Assembly (NCBI RefSeq): GCF_030813055.1
Contig: NZ_JAUSTW010000015.1
Location: forward strand, 1-64,000
Direction: 5' to 3'
Length of the DNA stretch: 64,000 nt
Source of the DNA: Neobacillus ginsengisoli
Lineage (GTDB): Bacteria > Bacillota > Bacilli > Bacillales_B > DSM-18226
The position numbers were made by a program, and so were the translations under genes. The stretch's first letter is position 1. Each line of letters opens with the position of its first letter. Below the pieces are notes generated by a model, which worked only from the letters and a program-made list of their open reading frames with translations, searched no databases and was not told the origin of the DNA. Positions 7,702 to 17,800 of this stretch are shown in pieces.

Positions 7702-9504
7702 ATGTGTGGAATTGTTGGATATATTGGAAATAATGATTCAAAAGAAATCTTATTAAAAGGTTTAGAAAAGCTTGAATATAGAGGATACGACTCGGCCGGT
7801 ATTGCGGTTAAGAATGAAAATGGCGTTCACGTTTTTAAAGAAAAGGGCCGGATTGCCGACCTTCGCAGTATTGTCGATGAAAATGTTGTGGCAAATATTG
7901 GAATTGGTCATACCCGTTGGGCTACTCACGGTGTTCCCAGCCAGCTAAATGCCCATCCTCACCAAAGTACGTCGGGTCGTTTTACGCTTGTTCATAACGG
8001 TGTCATTGAAAACTACGATATCTTAAAGCGGGAATATTTAGCGGACGCTACATTCGTAAGTGAAACGGATACAGAAGTAATCGTTCAGTTAATTGAGCTG
8101 TTTGTAAAAGAAGGTCTTGAAGTAATTGAAGCGTTCCGCAAAACATTAACTCTTTTAAAAGGATCTTATGCCCTTGCTTTGTTAGATGCCGAGAATAATG
8201 AAACAATTTTTGTAGCAAAAAATAAAAGCCCTCTGCTTGTCGGCCTCGGTAATGACTTTAATGTGGTTGCAAGCGATGCAATGGCAATGCTTCAAGTAAC
8301 TGATCAATATGTTGAATTAGTGGATAAAGAAATTGTTATTGTCACAAAGGATCACGTAACCATTCAAAACCTTAACGGTGATATCATTAGCCGTAAGCCA
8401 TATACAGCTGAGCTTGATGCAAGTGATATAGAAAAGGGGACGTATCCGCATTATATGCTCAAAGAAATTGATGAGCAGCCGCTTGTAATGAGGAAAATCA
8501 TTCAAACGTATCAAAATGAACAAGGTGAATTAACAATTGCACCTGAGATTATCAATGCGATGAATGATTCGGACAGGGTATATATTATTGCGGCGGGAAC
8601 TTCCTATCATGCAGGCCTTGTTGGTAAACAGTTTATTGAAAAGATCGCTAAGATTCCTGTTGAAGTCCATGTGGCAAGTGAATTTGGCTACAACATGCCG
8701 CTTTTATCTGATAAACCATTGTTTATTTTTATTTCACAAAGCGGCGAAACAGCGGACAGCCGTGCCGTTCTTGTAAGTGTAAAGGAATTAGGTCATCGTA
8801 CATTAACAATTACGAATGTTCCCGGGTCCACTCTTTCACGTGAAGCAGATTATACTCTTCTTTTACATGCAGGTCCGGAAATTGCAGTTGCTTCGACTAA
8901 AGCATACACTGCACAGTTAGCGGTTTTATCTATTTTAGCTGAAGTAACGGCAAAAAGCCGCAATTATACTCTTGGCTTTGACCTTGTACATGAACTGGGC
9001 ATCGTGGCAAATGCGATGGAAGTTCTCTGTGATTCAAAAGAACTAATTGAGCACATTTCCAGAGAGTTTTTATCTGTAACGCGAAATGCCTTCTTCATCG
9101 GCCGTTCGGTTGACCACTATGTTGGTTTAGAAGGTGCCTTGAAGTTAAAGGAAATTTCTTATATACAAGCAGAGGGCTTTGCAGGCGGAGAATTAAAGCA
9201 TGGCACGATTGCTTTAATTGAAGAAGGTACTCCGATCATTGCTCTCGCAACTCAAGAAAGTGTAAACTTAAGCATTCGCGGTAATGTCAAAGAAGTCGTT
9301 GCCCGCGGAGCAAACCCATGCATCATTTCGATGAAGGGGTTAGAAATGGACGAAGACAGCTTCGTCATTCCTGAAGTACATGAATTATTAACACCACTTA
9401 TCTCTGTCATACCTATGCAATTAATTGCCTACTATGCTGCCTTGCACCGTGATTGCGACGTCGACAAACCGCGTAATTTGGCAAAATCGGTAACGGTTGA
9501 ATAA
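7702..9504 (+). CDS. glmS: glutamine-fructose-6-phosphate aminotransferase
   Basis: Makes glucosamine-6-phosphate from fructose-6-phosphate and glutamine, the first committed step toward UDP-GlcNAc. Length 600 aa. The N-terminal nucleophile Cys2 follows Met (MCGIVGYIG), with the glutaminase motifs [11 protein letters not shown] and HTRWATHG. Two SIS isomerase domains follow ([10 protein letters not shown] and [23 protein letters not shown]), and the tail [13 protein letters not shown] is canonical. AGGGAGG precedes the start. Expression should be controlled by the glmS ribozyme upstream. Confidence 0.98.
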   Translation: MCGIVGYIGNNDSKEILLKGLEKLEYRGYDSAGIAVKNENGVHVFKEKGRIADLRSIVDENVVANIGIGHTRWATHGVPSQLNAHPHQSTSGRFTLVHNGVIENYDILKREYLADATFVSETDTEVIVQLIELFVKEGLEVIEAFRKTLTLLKGSYALALLDAENNETIFVAKNKSPLLVGLGNDFNVVASDAMAMLQVTDQYVELVDKEIVIVTKDHVTIQNLNGDIISRKPYTAELDASDIEKGTYPHYMLKEIDEQPLVMRKIIQTYQNEQGELTIAPEIINAMNDSDRVYIIAAGTSYHAGLVGKQFIEKIAKIPVEVHVASEFGYNMPLLSDKPLFIFISQSGETADSRAVLVSVKELGHRTLTITNVPGSTLSREADYTLLLHAGPEIAVASTKAYTAQLAVLSILAEVTAKSRNYTLGFDLVHELGIVANAMEVLCDSKELIEHISREFLSVTRNAFFIGRSVDHYVGLEGALKLKEISYIQAEGFAGGELKHGTIALIEEGTPIIALATQESVNLSIRGNVKEVVARGANPCIISMKGLEMDEDSFVIPEVHELLTPLISVIPMQLIAYYAALHRDCDVDKPRNLAKSVTVE

Positions 9505-9612
9505 AAGCTTATTAATAGAATCGAGAACTGTTGAAAGACAAAAAAGTCGGGTAATGCCATTTTGTCCGTGAAAAATAAAGTGTAACTAAAAAATAAATAT
9601 GGTAACACACGA

Positions 9613-9646
9613 AAGGCTTGATCCATTTTGGATTGAGTCTTTTTTT
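9613..9646 (+). terminator. glmS terminator
   Basis: A stem of GGCTTGATCC with GGATTGAGTC (three G-T pairs) followed by seven T. It marks the left edge of the decaying island that follows. Confidence 0.8.
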
Positions 9647-9739
9647 ATACGTGCCCAGAAAGCAGAATTTGCCTGACAATTTTCCACTGGGAATTGTGAG
9701 ACAAATCCTCTTCTGAAATTAACCAATTTTTTGACTTGA

Positions 9740-10783
9740 CATAAGGAGCATTTATCAGACAAATATGGACGTAAGCCGATGATTGTCGTTGGACTATGCT
9801 TATTCGTTATTTCCAACTTATTGGCTGCTGCTGCAGATCATTTTTCGCTTTTTCTTGTTTCACGATTAATTGGCGGTATGGGTTCTGCTGCCTTGGTTCC
9901 CTCCATTATGGCTTATGTCGTTGATATCACGACAGATGAACAGAGGCCTAGAGCGATGTCATTTCTAGGCGCTTCGATGTCATCCGGTTTTATTATTGGT
10001 CCGGGTTTGGGAGGATTGTTTGCTGAGTTTGGAACTAGGGTTCCTTTCTTTGCGTCTGCAAGTATTGGTCTTTTGGCGGTGATCTGTTGCTTACCATTAT
10101 TACCGGAATCCAAATCTGTAGAGGTTCGTCTCATGCATCTGAAATCGAAACAGAAGAAAGAAAATATTTTTCGTCAACTTGCACAATCGGTTAAATCTCG
10201 CTATTTTATCCTATTGTTAATGATATTCGCTCTTACATTCGGACTTACTCACTTTGAGGCGATATATCCGTTGTTCGTTACTCAGAGCTATGGATTTACG
10301 ACTAGAGATATTTCCATCTTGTTTATGGTTTGTTCCTTGATCGGTACATTCAACCAAGTAATGCTGACCAACAGGCTTACACAAAGATTTGGGGAAAAGC
10401 TAATTATTAGCAGCATGCTCTTGCTATCGGCAGTATCTCTTGTGTTCTTACTATTCTCGGGCAATTTCTTTTATGTAATGGTAATTACGATGTTGTTTTT
10501 CACATTTAATAACATATTACGGCCGACGATTAACACGTTACTATCGAAGGAAGCTGGAAATGAACAAGGATTTGTAGCAGGGTTGAACAATGCCTATATG
10601 AGTCTCGGACAAATTTTTGGGCCAGTGCTTGCGGGGGCTTTATTCGATATTCATATCAACCTGCCTTATCTATTCGGAGCAATCGTGCTACTTGTCAGCT
10701 GCTTTATATCAGTCAAGTGGTTAGGGATTAAGAATGGAGTAATCCCCCAAGAAAATAGGAGAGTAAAGGATCAAGCCTTATAG
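9740..10783 (+). pseudogene. 5'-truncated multidrug MFS transporter (Bmr/Blt-like)
   Basis: The frame opens after a TGA at 9737-9739 and reads HKEHLSDKYGRKPMIVVGL, the loop 2-3 motif of MFS carriers, so the gene lacks codons for roughly the first two membrane helices. The rest (from ATG 9779, 334 aa) is intact. It carries the motif SSGFIIGPGLGGL and the segment EAGNEQGFVAGLNNAYMSLG typical of the Bmr/Blt/NorA drug-efflux group (~400 aa). The ATG at 9779 lacks a convincing ribosome site. It is most likely a non-functional remnant of a proton-driven drug exporter. Confidence 0.75.
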
Positions 10784-10874
10784 GGGGAATACATTCGCAA
10801 TGTGTTTAAAAGCCATTTATTGAGTAATTTTCTAAAATGTAGGTAGCAATAAATAGGAATAGGAGCATCTATAT

Positions 10875-11591
10875 ATGTGGAAGTGGATGATAGCATTTAT
10901 AGGATGTATTTTCTTGCTTCAAGGATGTGTCTCAAATGACAGTGGAGAAATCAAAAAACAAGAAAAGCAAAGGGAAGTCGTTACCCAAGGAGTGAATGAA
11001 CAGCTTCTTCAAGCAGCGGATAGTGGAAAAGGTAAATATCATAAGAAAGTTGATTAAGGAAGGTGTAAGTATTAATGCACAGGACACAAAAGGACGAACT
11101 GCTACTATGATTGCAACATATAAAAATGACATAGAGACTGCGAAAGTCCTAATTGAGGCGGGTGCAGACGTCAACATTCAAGATAACATGAAAAATAATC
11201 CCTTCTTATATGCTGGTGCAGAAGGATAAATTGAAATCCTGAAGCTTACGATTGATGCAGGTGCTGACCCCGCCATTACTAACCGATATGGAGGAGAGGA
11301 ACTGCTTTGATCCCAGCCTCAGAACATGGTTATGTTGATGTTGTAAAATTGCTTCTTGATAATACGGATATCGATGTAAATCATGTTAACAATCTAGGTT
11401 GGACTGCATAGATGGAAGCGATTGTTCTGGGTGATGGGGGAGAAAGCCAACAAGAAACCATTAAATTATTAATTGAACATGGAGCGGATGTGAACATACC
11501 AGATTTGGAAGGAGTGACTCCACTTCAACATGCAAAAGATAGAGGTTTTGAAGAAATAAAAGAAATACTTCTCCTTGCAGGAGCGAAATGA
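10875..11591 (+). pseudogene. degenerate ankyrin-repeat lipoprotein
   Basis: Starts as a lipoprotein (lipobox LLQGC, Cys18) and continues as ankyrin repeats (TAKVLIEAGADVNIQD, LEGVTPLQHAKDRGFEEIKE). The frame is broken four times: a frameshift near 11026-11032, a TAA at 11227-11229, a frameshift near 11290-11300 and a TAG at 11409-11411. Read across the lesions, the repeats run without loss to a TGA at 11589-11591. The intact ancestor was probably a surface-anchored protein-binding protein of about 235 aa; its partner is unknown. Confidence 0.82.
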
Positions 11592-11763
11592 CAGAAATTC
11601 AGAAAGTAGCATACGTGGAAAATCGCTTTTTTGAAATAAAATAGCCCTATTGCTCTAGATAAAATTTGATGTTTCATGCAATAGGAAAAAATGAAAATAG
11701 AACAACTTATGTAATGAAAAGTATGAAAATTGATAAATCGGGCGCTTTAATTTAATAAAACGA

Positions 11764-11797
11764 GAGCACATATTAGGTCTAATATGTGCTCTTATTT
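11764..11797 (+). terminator. terminator after the ankyrin pseudogene
   Basis: A 12-bp perfect stem GAGCACATATTA/TAATATGTGCTC with a 4-nt loop, followed by TTATTTA. Confidence 0.75.
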
Positions 11798-12136
11798 ATG
11801 TTTAAGAATTTCTATAATTTAGGTCTTTATAACTTAAGGATGCTGCTGATAAATACATGCATACTGTTGTTAAAATTCTATCTTTTTATGAAAATTTTTT
11901 CATTTCTTAAACTGGCCCGCTTTGCTAGCTATACCCCTTTATAACGTACCCAAAAGCCGCTGACCGTATCCGATTCCAAGTGGGAGCTGACCACAGCCAG
12001 CACGCAATATTTATGATTACAGTTAATTACAGTTAATTACAGATTGAGTTGCATTTTATGGTGGAAGCATTTTCCTAACGATTGGCTGTTTACTTTCTCA
12101 CCCCAGTAACAAACTATACTGAATTCAATTTATATC
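11798..12136. other. intergenic stretch, possible coding debris
   Basis: No intact gene. A GC-richer patch near 11940-12005 reads as an open stretch (TYPKAADRIRFQVGADHSQH) that I do not recognise. A 10-11 bp unit ATTACAGTTA is repeated nearly three times at 12013-12042. Confidence 0.4.
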
Positions 12137-12150
12137 GGAGGGAATCGTCA

Positions 12151-12783
12151 ATGATTCAACAAACTGTACAATCAGAAGTTTTAAAAGTGTTAAGCGACCG
12201 TCGTGCTGTGAAACAATATAAAGTCGGCCACCAAATGCCGAAAGAGGATCTTGAACAATTGCTGAAATCCGCTTCCGAAACGCCATCTTCTTGGAACCTT
12301 CAGCACTGGAAGTTCCTCGTTATCGAAGATCAAGCTCAGAAAGATAGACTGCTTCCAATTGCTTACGGACAAAAGCAAATCGTGGAAAGCACCGTCGTGA
12401 TCGCTGTTTTGGGTGATCTTGAAGCAAACAAAAATGCAGAGCTTGTTTTTGGTCCTGCTGTAAAAGGCGGATTTATGTCTAAAGAAGTGATGGACACTCT
12501 AGTCGATCAAATTAATAGCGCATACCAATATCCGCAACTTGCGCGAGATGAAGCGATCCGCAATGGCTCCTTGGCTTCTATGCAGCTTATGATTGCCGCG
12601 AAAGCAATGGGTTACGATACTTGTCCGATGGGTGGATATGACGCGGCCAAATTCGTAGAAGCGTTTAATGTTCCTGCCCGCTATGTACCCGTGATGCTAA
12701 TCACCGTTGGCCTTGCTGCATCGCCGGCAAGACCGTCCGGCCGTCTTTCTCTGGATCAAATTACTGTTAAGAATACATTCTAA
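12151..12783 (+). CDS. nitroreductase family protein (YodC/MhqN-like)
   Basis: A flavin-dependent NAD(P)H oxidoreductase that would reduce nitro-aromatics or quinones in the cytoplasm. The start at 12151 follows GGAGGG (12137-12142) and gives 210 aa; an in-frame ATG at 12082 has no ribosome site. Family features are the N-terminal DRRAVKQYK, the substrate-side ETPSSWNLQHWKFLVI and the FMN-contact region DTCPMGGYDAAKF. It is one of the few intact genes in the decayed island. The substrate cannot be told from sequence. Confidence 0.88.
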   Translation: MIQQTVQSEVLKVLSDRRAVKQYKVGHQMPKEDLEQLLKSASETPSSWNLQHWKFLVIEDQAQKDRLLPIAYGQKQIVESTVVIAVLGDLEANKNAELVFGPAVKGGFMSKEVMDTLVDQINSAYQYPQLARDEAIRNGSLASMQLMIAAKAMGYDTCPMGGYDAAKFVEAFNVPARYVPVMLITVGLAASPARPSGRLSLDQITVKNTF

Positions 12784-12847
12784 TTAAGATTGCAAAAAGG
12801 CTAAATGAGACTTCTTTCAGCAAACAGGGGCAAGAATTAAAGAAAAT

Positions 12848-12875
12848 CAATGCATATTTTAGGCATTGTTTTTTG
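12848..12875 (+). terminator. weak terminator after the nitroreductase gene
   Basis: A short stem CAATGC/GCATTG with an AT-rich loop, followed by six T. Confidence 0.5.
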
Positions 12876-12884
12876 CATACCTAT

Positions 12885-13465
12885 TTAAAAATACTTTCTA
12901 TAAAGCTCTTGCCTAAAGCTCCCACTTAACTGTGCATAGATCCTTGTAGTCTCACTTTTCTCGTGCCCCAAATAAACTTTGAATAACTTCAAGAGGGGCA
13001 CCATTATTTAACATGTGAGTGGCATAGCTGTGCCTCAATTGGTGCGGATGAATCGTTTTATTTATTCGTGCCCGACTAGAAATCCGCTTGATGATGTATC
13101 TCATTTGAGCTATGCTCATTCGATGTGGATTCCGTTCGGTGACAAAAATGGCGGGATCTCCGTCCTGGCGTTGATCAAGGTAACGCTTAAGCCAAATTTG
13201 GCAGCGGATATTAAAATAAACTTCCCTTTCTTTATCCCCTTTTCCTCTTACGACGGCTGAACGATTTGACCAATTAATTCGATTTTTTTCTAATGAAACA
13301 ATTTCACCAATACGGCAGCCTGTAGAAAACATAAATTCAAACAAAGCCTTTTCCATTGAAGTGGTGCATGCTTCCCGTAAATGTTCGATTTCAAATTCGA
13401 TCAAAAACTTAGGAATACGTTTCCCATGCCTTTGACAATAACAAAGTACATCTCTCCCTAAAAAT
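12885..13465 (-). pseudogene. truncated, frameshifted tyrosine recombinase
   Basis: The catalytic domain of a phage-integrase/XerC-D type recombinase is present: Arg in FSTGCRIGEIV, the HxxR box in HPHQLRHSYATHML, and LEVIQSLFG. After GAREK the frame stops. Removing one G from GGGGC near 12960 restores HEKSETTRIYAQLSG and RQELYRKYF up to a TAA at 12885-12887, which supplies the missing catalytic His and Tyr. Upstream the frame closes at a TAA near 13465, so the N-terminal core-binding domain (~100 aa) is gone. It is a dead relic of a mobile element or integron-like system. Confidence 0.85.
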
Positions 13466-13475
13466 TAATTTTTAG
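13458..13475. promoter_or_regulatory. 18-bp perfect palindrome
   Basis: CTAAAAATT and AATTTTTAG form a perfect palindrome exactly where homology to the recombinase is lost. It could be a junction scar, an operator or chance in AT-rich DNA. Confidence 0.3.
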
Positions 13476-13740
13476 AGGAATTATTGACCTTATTCTTAAA
13501 ATTGAAACGGAAGAAACTATTCAACTATTGTAAGCAGGTTAGTGGAAGAAGGATTAACTATCAGACACTCCAATTATCAGAGAGGACTATGTTGTTTGGT
13601 AATGCCAATTTCATTGTAGTTGAGTTTAAGCTGATAGAAAAAAGGCTGTCCAAAAGGTAGTTTCATGGATTTGTGTACAAGCAGTTTTGTCTCTTCTTGC
13701 ATATTATTTATGGATATCCCTAAGTGAATTTTATTGATTG
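13476..13740. other. intergenic stretch without recognisable gene
   Basis: Several short open stretches interrupted by stops are visible on both strands, but none has a ribosome site or a recognisable motif. Confidence 0.4.
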
Positions 13741-13755
13741 AAAGGAAGGATTTAT

Positions 13756-14316
13756 TTGAATAACAACTTTGAAGAAAATTTCTTAGAAGAAAGTTCATCA
13801 GAAGAGAGTGGTGATAATAAAGGAGGTAATAGAATGGTGAAGGCAATTACAACTGGTGTATTTCATGTGCCCGTTGATAACCAAGTGCCAGATACCAATA
13901 CTATGATCAACATCTATTTCAAAAATCCGAGTTCAAAACTGCTTACTGCGAATTTCCTAGTGGAATTTTCCTCTCCTGGGGTAGCTCCTGGCGTTCAAAA
14001 CCCGGAAATTTCGTCTCCACCAAATGGTAGCTGGACTGTAACAGTTCTCCCACACCATACCCTCGTCATCGTAGTCATCGGTCCCGCTTTGGCTTTCGGA
14101 ACATGGCGTTTTTCATTTTGGGGCGATATTGACCGCAAGGAAATGAAAAACAAACTTAGCGTTGAAGTAATTGCTGGGACAATATTTGGTTCTGGACCGG
14201 ATTTGGCTTTTGATGATGCAGGGGCGACTTTCCCTCATGCGTTGTTTGTTGATGCAAAAATTGAAGTAACCGGTCCAGCAGTCCCAGTCCCAACAGGCGG
14301 TATCATTTCGGTCTAA
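13756..14316 (+). CDS. unrecognised beta-rich protein
   Basis: I do not recognise this family. Two in-frame starts are plausible: TTG at 13756 after AAAGGAAGG (186 aa), or ATG at 13834 after a near-perfect AAAGGAGGT (13819-13827), giving 160 aa. The longer form adds an acidic, Ser/Glu-rich leader (NFEENFLEESSSEESGDN). The core is short hydrophobic strands with many Pro, Gly and Val (TVLPHHTLVIVVIGPALAFG, VEVIAGTIFGSGPDLAFDD). It has no signal peptide, cysteine or membrane helix, so a soluble or spore-surface beta protein is possible. It is monocistronic with its own terminator. Confidence 0.7.
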   Translation: MNNNFEENFLEESSSEESGDNKGGNRMVKAITTGVFHVPVDNQVPDTNTMINIYFKNPSSKLLTANFLVEFSSPGVAPGVQNPEISSPPNGSWTVTVLPHHTLVIVVIGPALAFGTWRFSFWGDIDRKEMKNKLSVEVIAGTIFGSGPDLAFDDAGATFPHALFVDAKIEVTGPAVPVPTGGIISV

Positions 14317-14338
14317 CAAACGAAACAGCTTACAGAAT

Positions 14339-14374
14339 GGAAGGCGATTGCTTGATGCAGTCGTCCTTTCTTTT
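14339..14374 (+). terminator. terminator after the 13756 gene
   Basis: Stem AAGGCGATTGC/GCAGTCGTCCTT (one bulge, one G-T pair) followed by TCTTTTT. Confidence 0.7.
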
Positions 14375-14807
14375 TCCGGCATGGTGTTATCCCAATGTAA
14401 CAAAATAAATATTAAGTTACATTCATTTATTGAAGATATAAAAGGCATTAAGCTAAAATAACTGAAGGTTTGTGAAATGATACACTTAAACAAACGGGTG
14501 CTTTAGTAAAATAACTGAGGTGCCATTTTTGGTAGCTTTTTCACATTTTCCATCTTCAGCAATCGGGCGCTTTTCCGGAACACGGAAAGCGTCATTTTTA
14601 ATGGAATAAAGAATTGAGTTAAATAACAAGTTTTGAAATAATTATAATTTAGCATAAAAACTTTGTGGGGTTGCGTTGAAAAAAGGACCACTAATTGCTG
14701 GATTTGAGCCAGGAAATTGTTTCTTCAAAACGGTATAAGTGAATATATAACGAGAAATTTAAAAATTTTCGTCTGCAATTAGTATGAATTTGTAGATTCG
14801 AAAAAAA
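14375..14807. other. intergenic stretch before the UvrA-like gene
   Basis: No gene seen. A short motif resembling CGGGCGCTTT recurs at about 11737, 14497 (as CGGGTGCTTT) and 14565. The last is followed by an inverted CCGGAACACGGAAAGCG stretch, possibly the end of a small non-autonomous element. Confidence 0.35.
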
Positions 14808-14832
14808 CACAACAAATTCATTTGAAGTTGTG
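14808..14832 (+). promoter_or_regulatory. inverted repeat ahead of the UvrA-like gene
   Basis: CACAAC and GTTGTG bracket an inner AAAT/ATTT pair, forming a hairpin or an operator about 45 nt before the start codon. Role unknown. Confidence 0.4.
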
Positions 14833-14876
14833 CTAACATGGCAAGACTAGATTTAGAGAATGGAGAGGGTATCACT

Positions 14877-17800
14877 ATGAAAATAAATCTATTAATTGCG
14901 AACAATATTAACAAATTAGATGCAGCACTACCAGTAGATAAATCGTTAGGAATTGCTGGGTTGTCTGGATCTGGTAAAACAACTTTTTGTCAAACTATTG
15001 GTGAAGAATCCAAGAAGCGTCTCGTTTCCTTATTGCCTAAGGCTGAATACCAGTATTTATTTTCCAATATTATGGAAACCAATTTTAGTGCCATCAAGAT
15101 GGAAGACATGCCTTTAGTGCTTTTTCTCGGAAAATCATCGATTTCTTCCAATCCGCGCTCAACGATTGGTACCCATACGGGCGTTTTTAAAGAGTTACGC
15201 GTGTGGCTTGCTGAAAAATTTAATCTTTCTCCAGAAGTTTTTTCCTTTAATAATGCATTAGGCTGGTGCCCGGATTGTAAAGGACGCGGAACTACCAAAA
15301 ATGTCGAATGTCCAAAGTGTAAGGGGAATCGCTATAATCAGGAAGTGGAAGAATATACGATTGAATTATTTGGCAAACCACATACTATTTCCGATATCAA
15401 CAACTTAAGCATTGAATCTATTAATTCATTAACAGAGGTTTTACATATTAGTGAAGCGAAACAGCATATTCTTAAAAATATTATCAATATGAATATTGGT
15501 TACTTAACATTAAATCGGATCATGGGTACATTGTCAGGAGGGGAATTAACACGGCTTTACTTGGCAGAATTCATGGCGGCAAGTGAAAATACCGTAATTA
15601 TCATTGATGAAATCTCTGTAGGTCTCGATCATCAAACACTCTTAAAAATTTTAGAAGAGATTAAACAATTAGGCTATAGGAATCAAATTTGGCTCATTGA
15701 TCATTCTGACACGGTACTCGACACAACGGATGAGCAAGTGTTCTTTGGACCTGGCAGTGGTAAATACGGCGGAAAAATTGTCGAGGAATCACCTCGTCCA
15801 AAACCTGTTATTTGGGAACGAAATCAGGCAATGCCAACAGAATACTATCAATTTCATGATCTTTACTGTCGTAATATTCAAATGGCTGAAATTCAGATTC
15901 CCAAAAATAGACTTGTCACCTTTACGGGTGAATCTGGATGTGGTAAATCGACCCTTGTCAATGAGTGTATGTCCAAAGATTTTCTGAAGCGGTATCCAAA
16001 AGATAAACTGGTCATGGTGGGGCAAGATCGAAACCAATCGATTACCAGCCGGTCAACCGTTGCGACTTTTCTTGATATCAAAAAGAAACTCACCAAATAC
16101 AGTGAGGATATTGATGATATTTTTCAGCGCTCGATTGAAGATATTATTGATGAAATGCCAAATGAAGACATCGCTCATAAACGCTTGAGTTTATTAATCA
16201 AACTTGGACTTGGTTATTTGACGTTAGAAAGAAAAACACAATCCTTATCGACTGGTGAATTTCAATGTGTTCATTTAGTTTCTGAGCTGTTTGCCAACTC
16301 GAGAAACCCGCATACGCTGTTTATTTTTGACGAGCCTTCAAAAGGGTTATCTCAAAATATTTTAAATCAATTCATTGATAGTGTCAGGGTCATTCTGCAG
16401 GATGAATCTGTCTCAATTATGATGATTGAACATAATACTTATATGCTAGAAAACTCTGATTTTATCGTTGATTTTGGTAAAAGACAGCTTGCACCTGTTC
16501 AACATCTTGATGTTGTCAGTCATGATGATTATTATCGTCAAAAAAACAGTGCAGATAGAGTTGCTCCATTGCAAATTTCTTCAACACTCAATCAACAAAA
16601 TGGAATTAACTACTTAAAAGAAAATCATATTGTCTATTTTAAAAATGCAGAAAACGTCTATAAGGGCGGTATCTTAAAAAGCTTATCACCAATGGCCCGT
16701 GTGATTTATGGTGAATACGAATCTGAAACAATTGCACCCGTTATCGCCATTGATCTGGAACGGCACTTGTATAGCCAATATAGTTTTCTCTATGAAATTG
16801 GCGGCCTGATCAACCATATTGTGGCGGCGCATCCGACCAATAAAGATACGAGAAGCTTCGATTTCTATTATCAAGAAAATCATTGTCCATGCTGCTCGGG
16901 CCGCCGGGTGATTGAAAAATTTGATATTGATGTTGTTATTAAGGACAAAACCGTGCCATTCTGGGATGGCCTATTGCATCCAGACGTGATGGAGGTTTTA
17001 AAATACTATCAATACCCAAAATTGCAATTCCTCTTTGATGAGATTAAGAATGAGCTCGGTCAGGATATAAGTAAAAGCTATAATGAGATGACAGAAGCAG
17101 AAAAGCATACCTTTTTATACGGGTATTGGGAAAAGTCATTCTATGATAAAGCTGGCAAGGCGTCGAGGACATGGGAGGGCTTTAATATCATCATTGGGCG
17201 GTATATGTTTATTTCGAAATCGATTATTAAAGAGCATATGAAAGCATCCAAAGAGATGATTACCTGTCCGATTTGTCAAGGAACCGTGCTAAACCATCAT
17301 AAAAAGCTTAAATTTGGTGACACGGATATTCGTGAGATTATTCAACAGCCACTTGATCAAGTTTTGCAAACAGTAGGGAAGTTACCGGAACTGGAAAAAT
17401 TGAAAGCCATTGTTGGCGGCGATATGGCTTTGACGGAAGATGTCTCCCTGTTGCCTAGGGAAACACAAGTCGCGCTGAAAATGCTTGAACTGGATCAAGC
17501 AAGCTTTGCCCATTATGAAATGGTTTTACAAAATGTCTTACCATTCTGGGACAGAATTAGAGGCAATATCGAATCCATCAGCGTCCATAATCGGATTACC
17601 ATCTGTGATTTTGCCAATATCACCGAAACGAGAGAAACCATCATTGATAAGTATTTCACCAATGGAAAATACAAAAAACTGACGTATGTCTATGAAGCGT
17701 TTGGTTTCAAAAAAATTGTCACCCAAATTAATAAGATTAAAGCAAGTCATCCATGTCCATTCTGTAAAGGGAAGAAAGTTATTTCAGAAGATGGTCTCCA

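Noticed and set aside
9680..9705. Palindrome-like ACAATTTTCC...GGGAATTGT resembling a lac-type operator
   Set aside because: Imperfect, lies in debris before a truncated gene, and no regulator is nearby.
13015..13260. 81-codon plus-strand frame
   Set aside because: Antisense to the recombinase remnant, whose frame has clear catalytic motifs.
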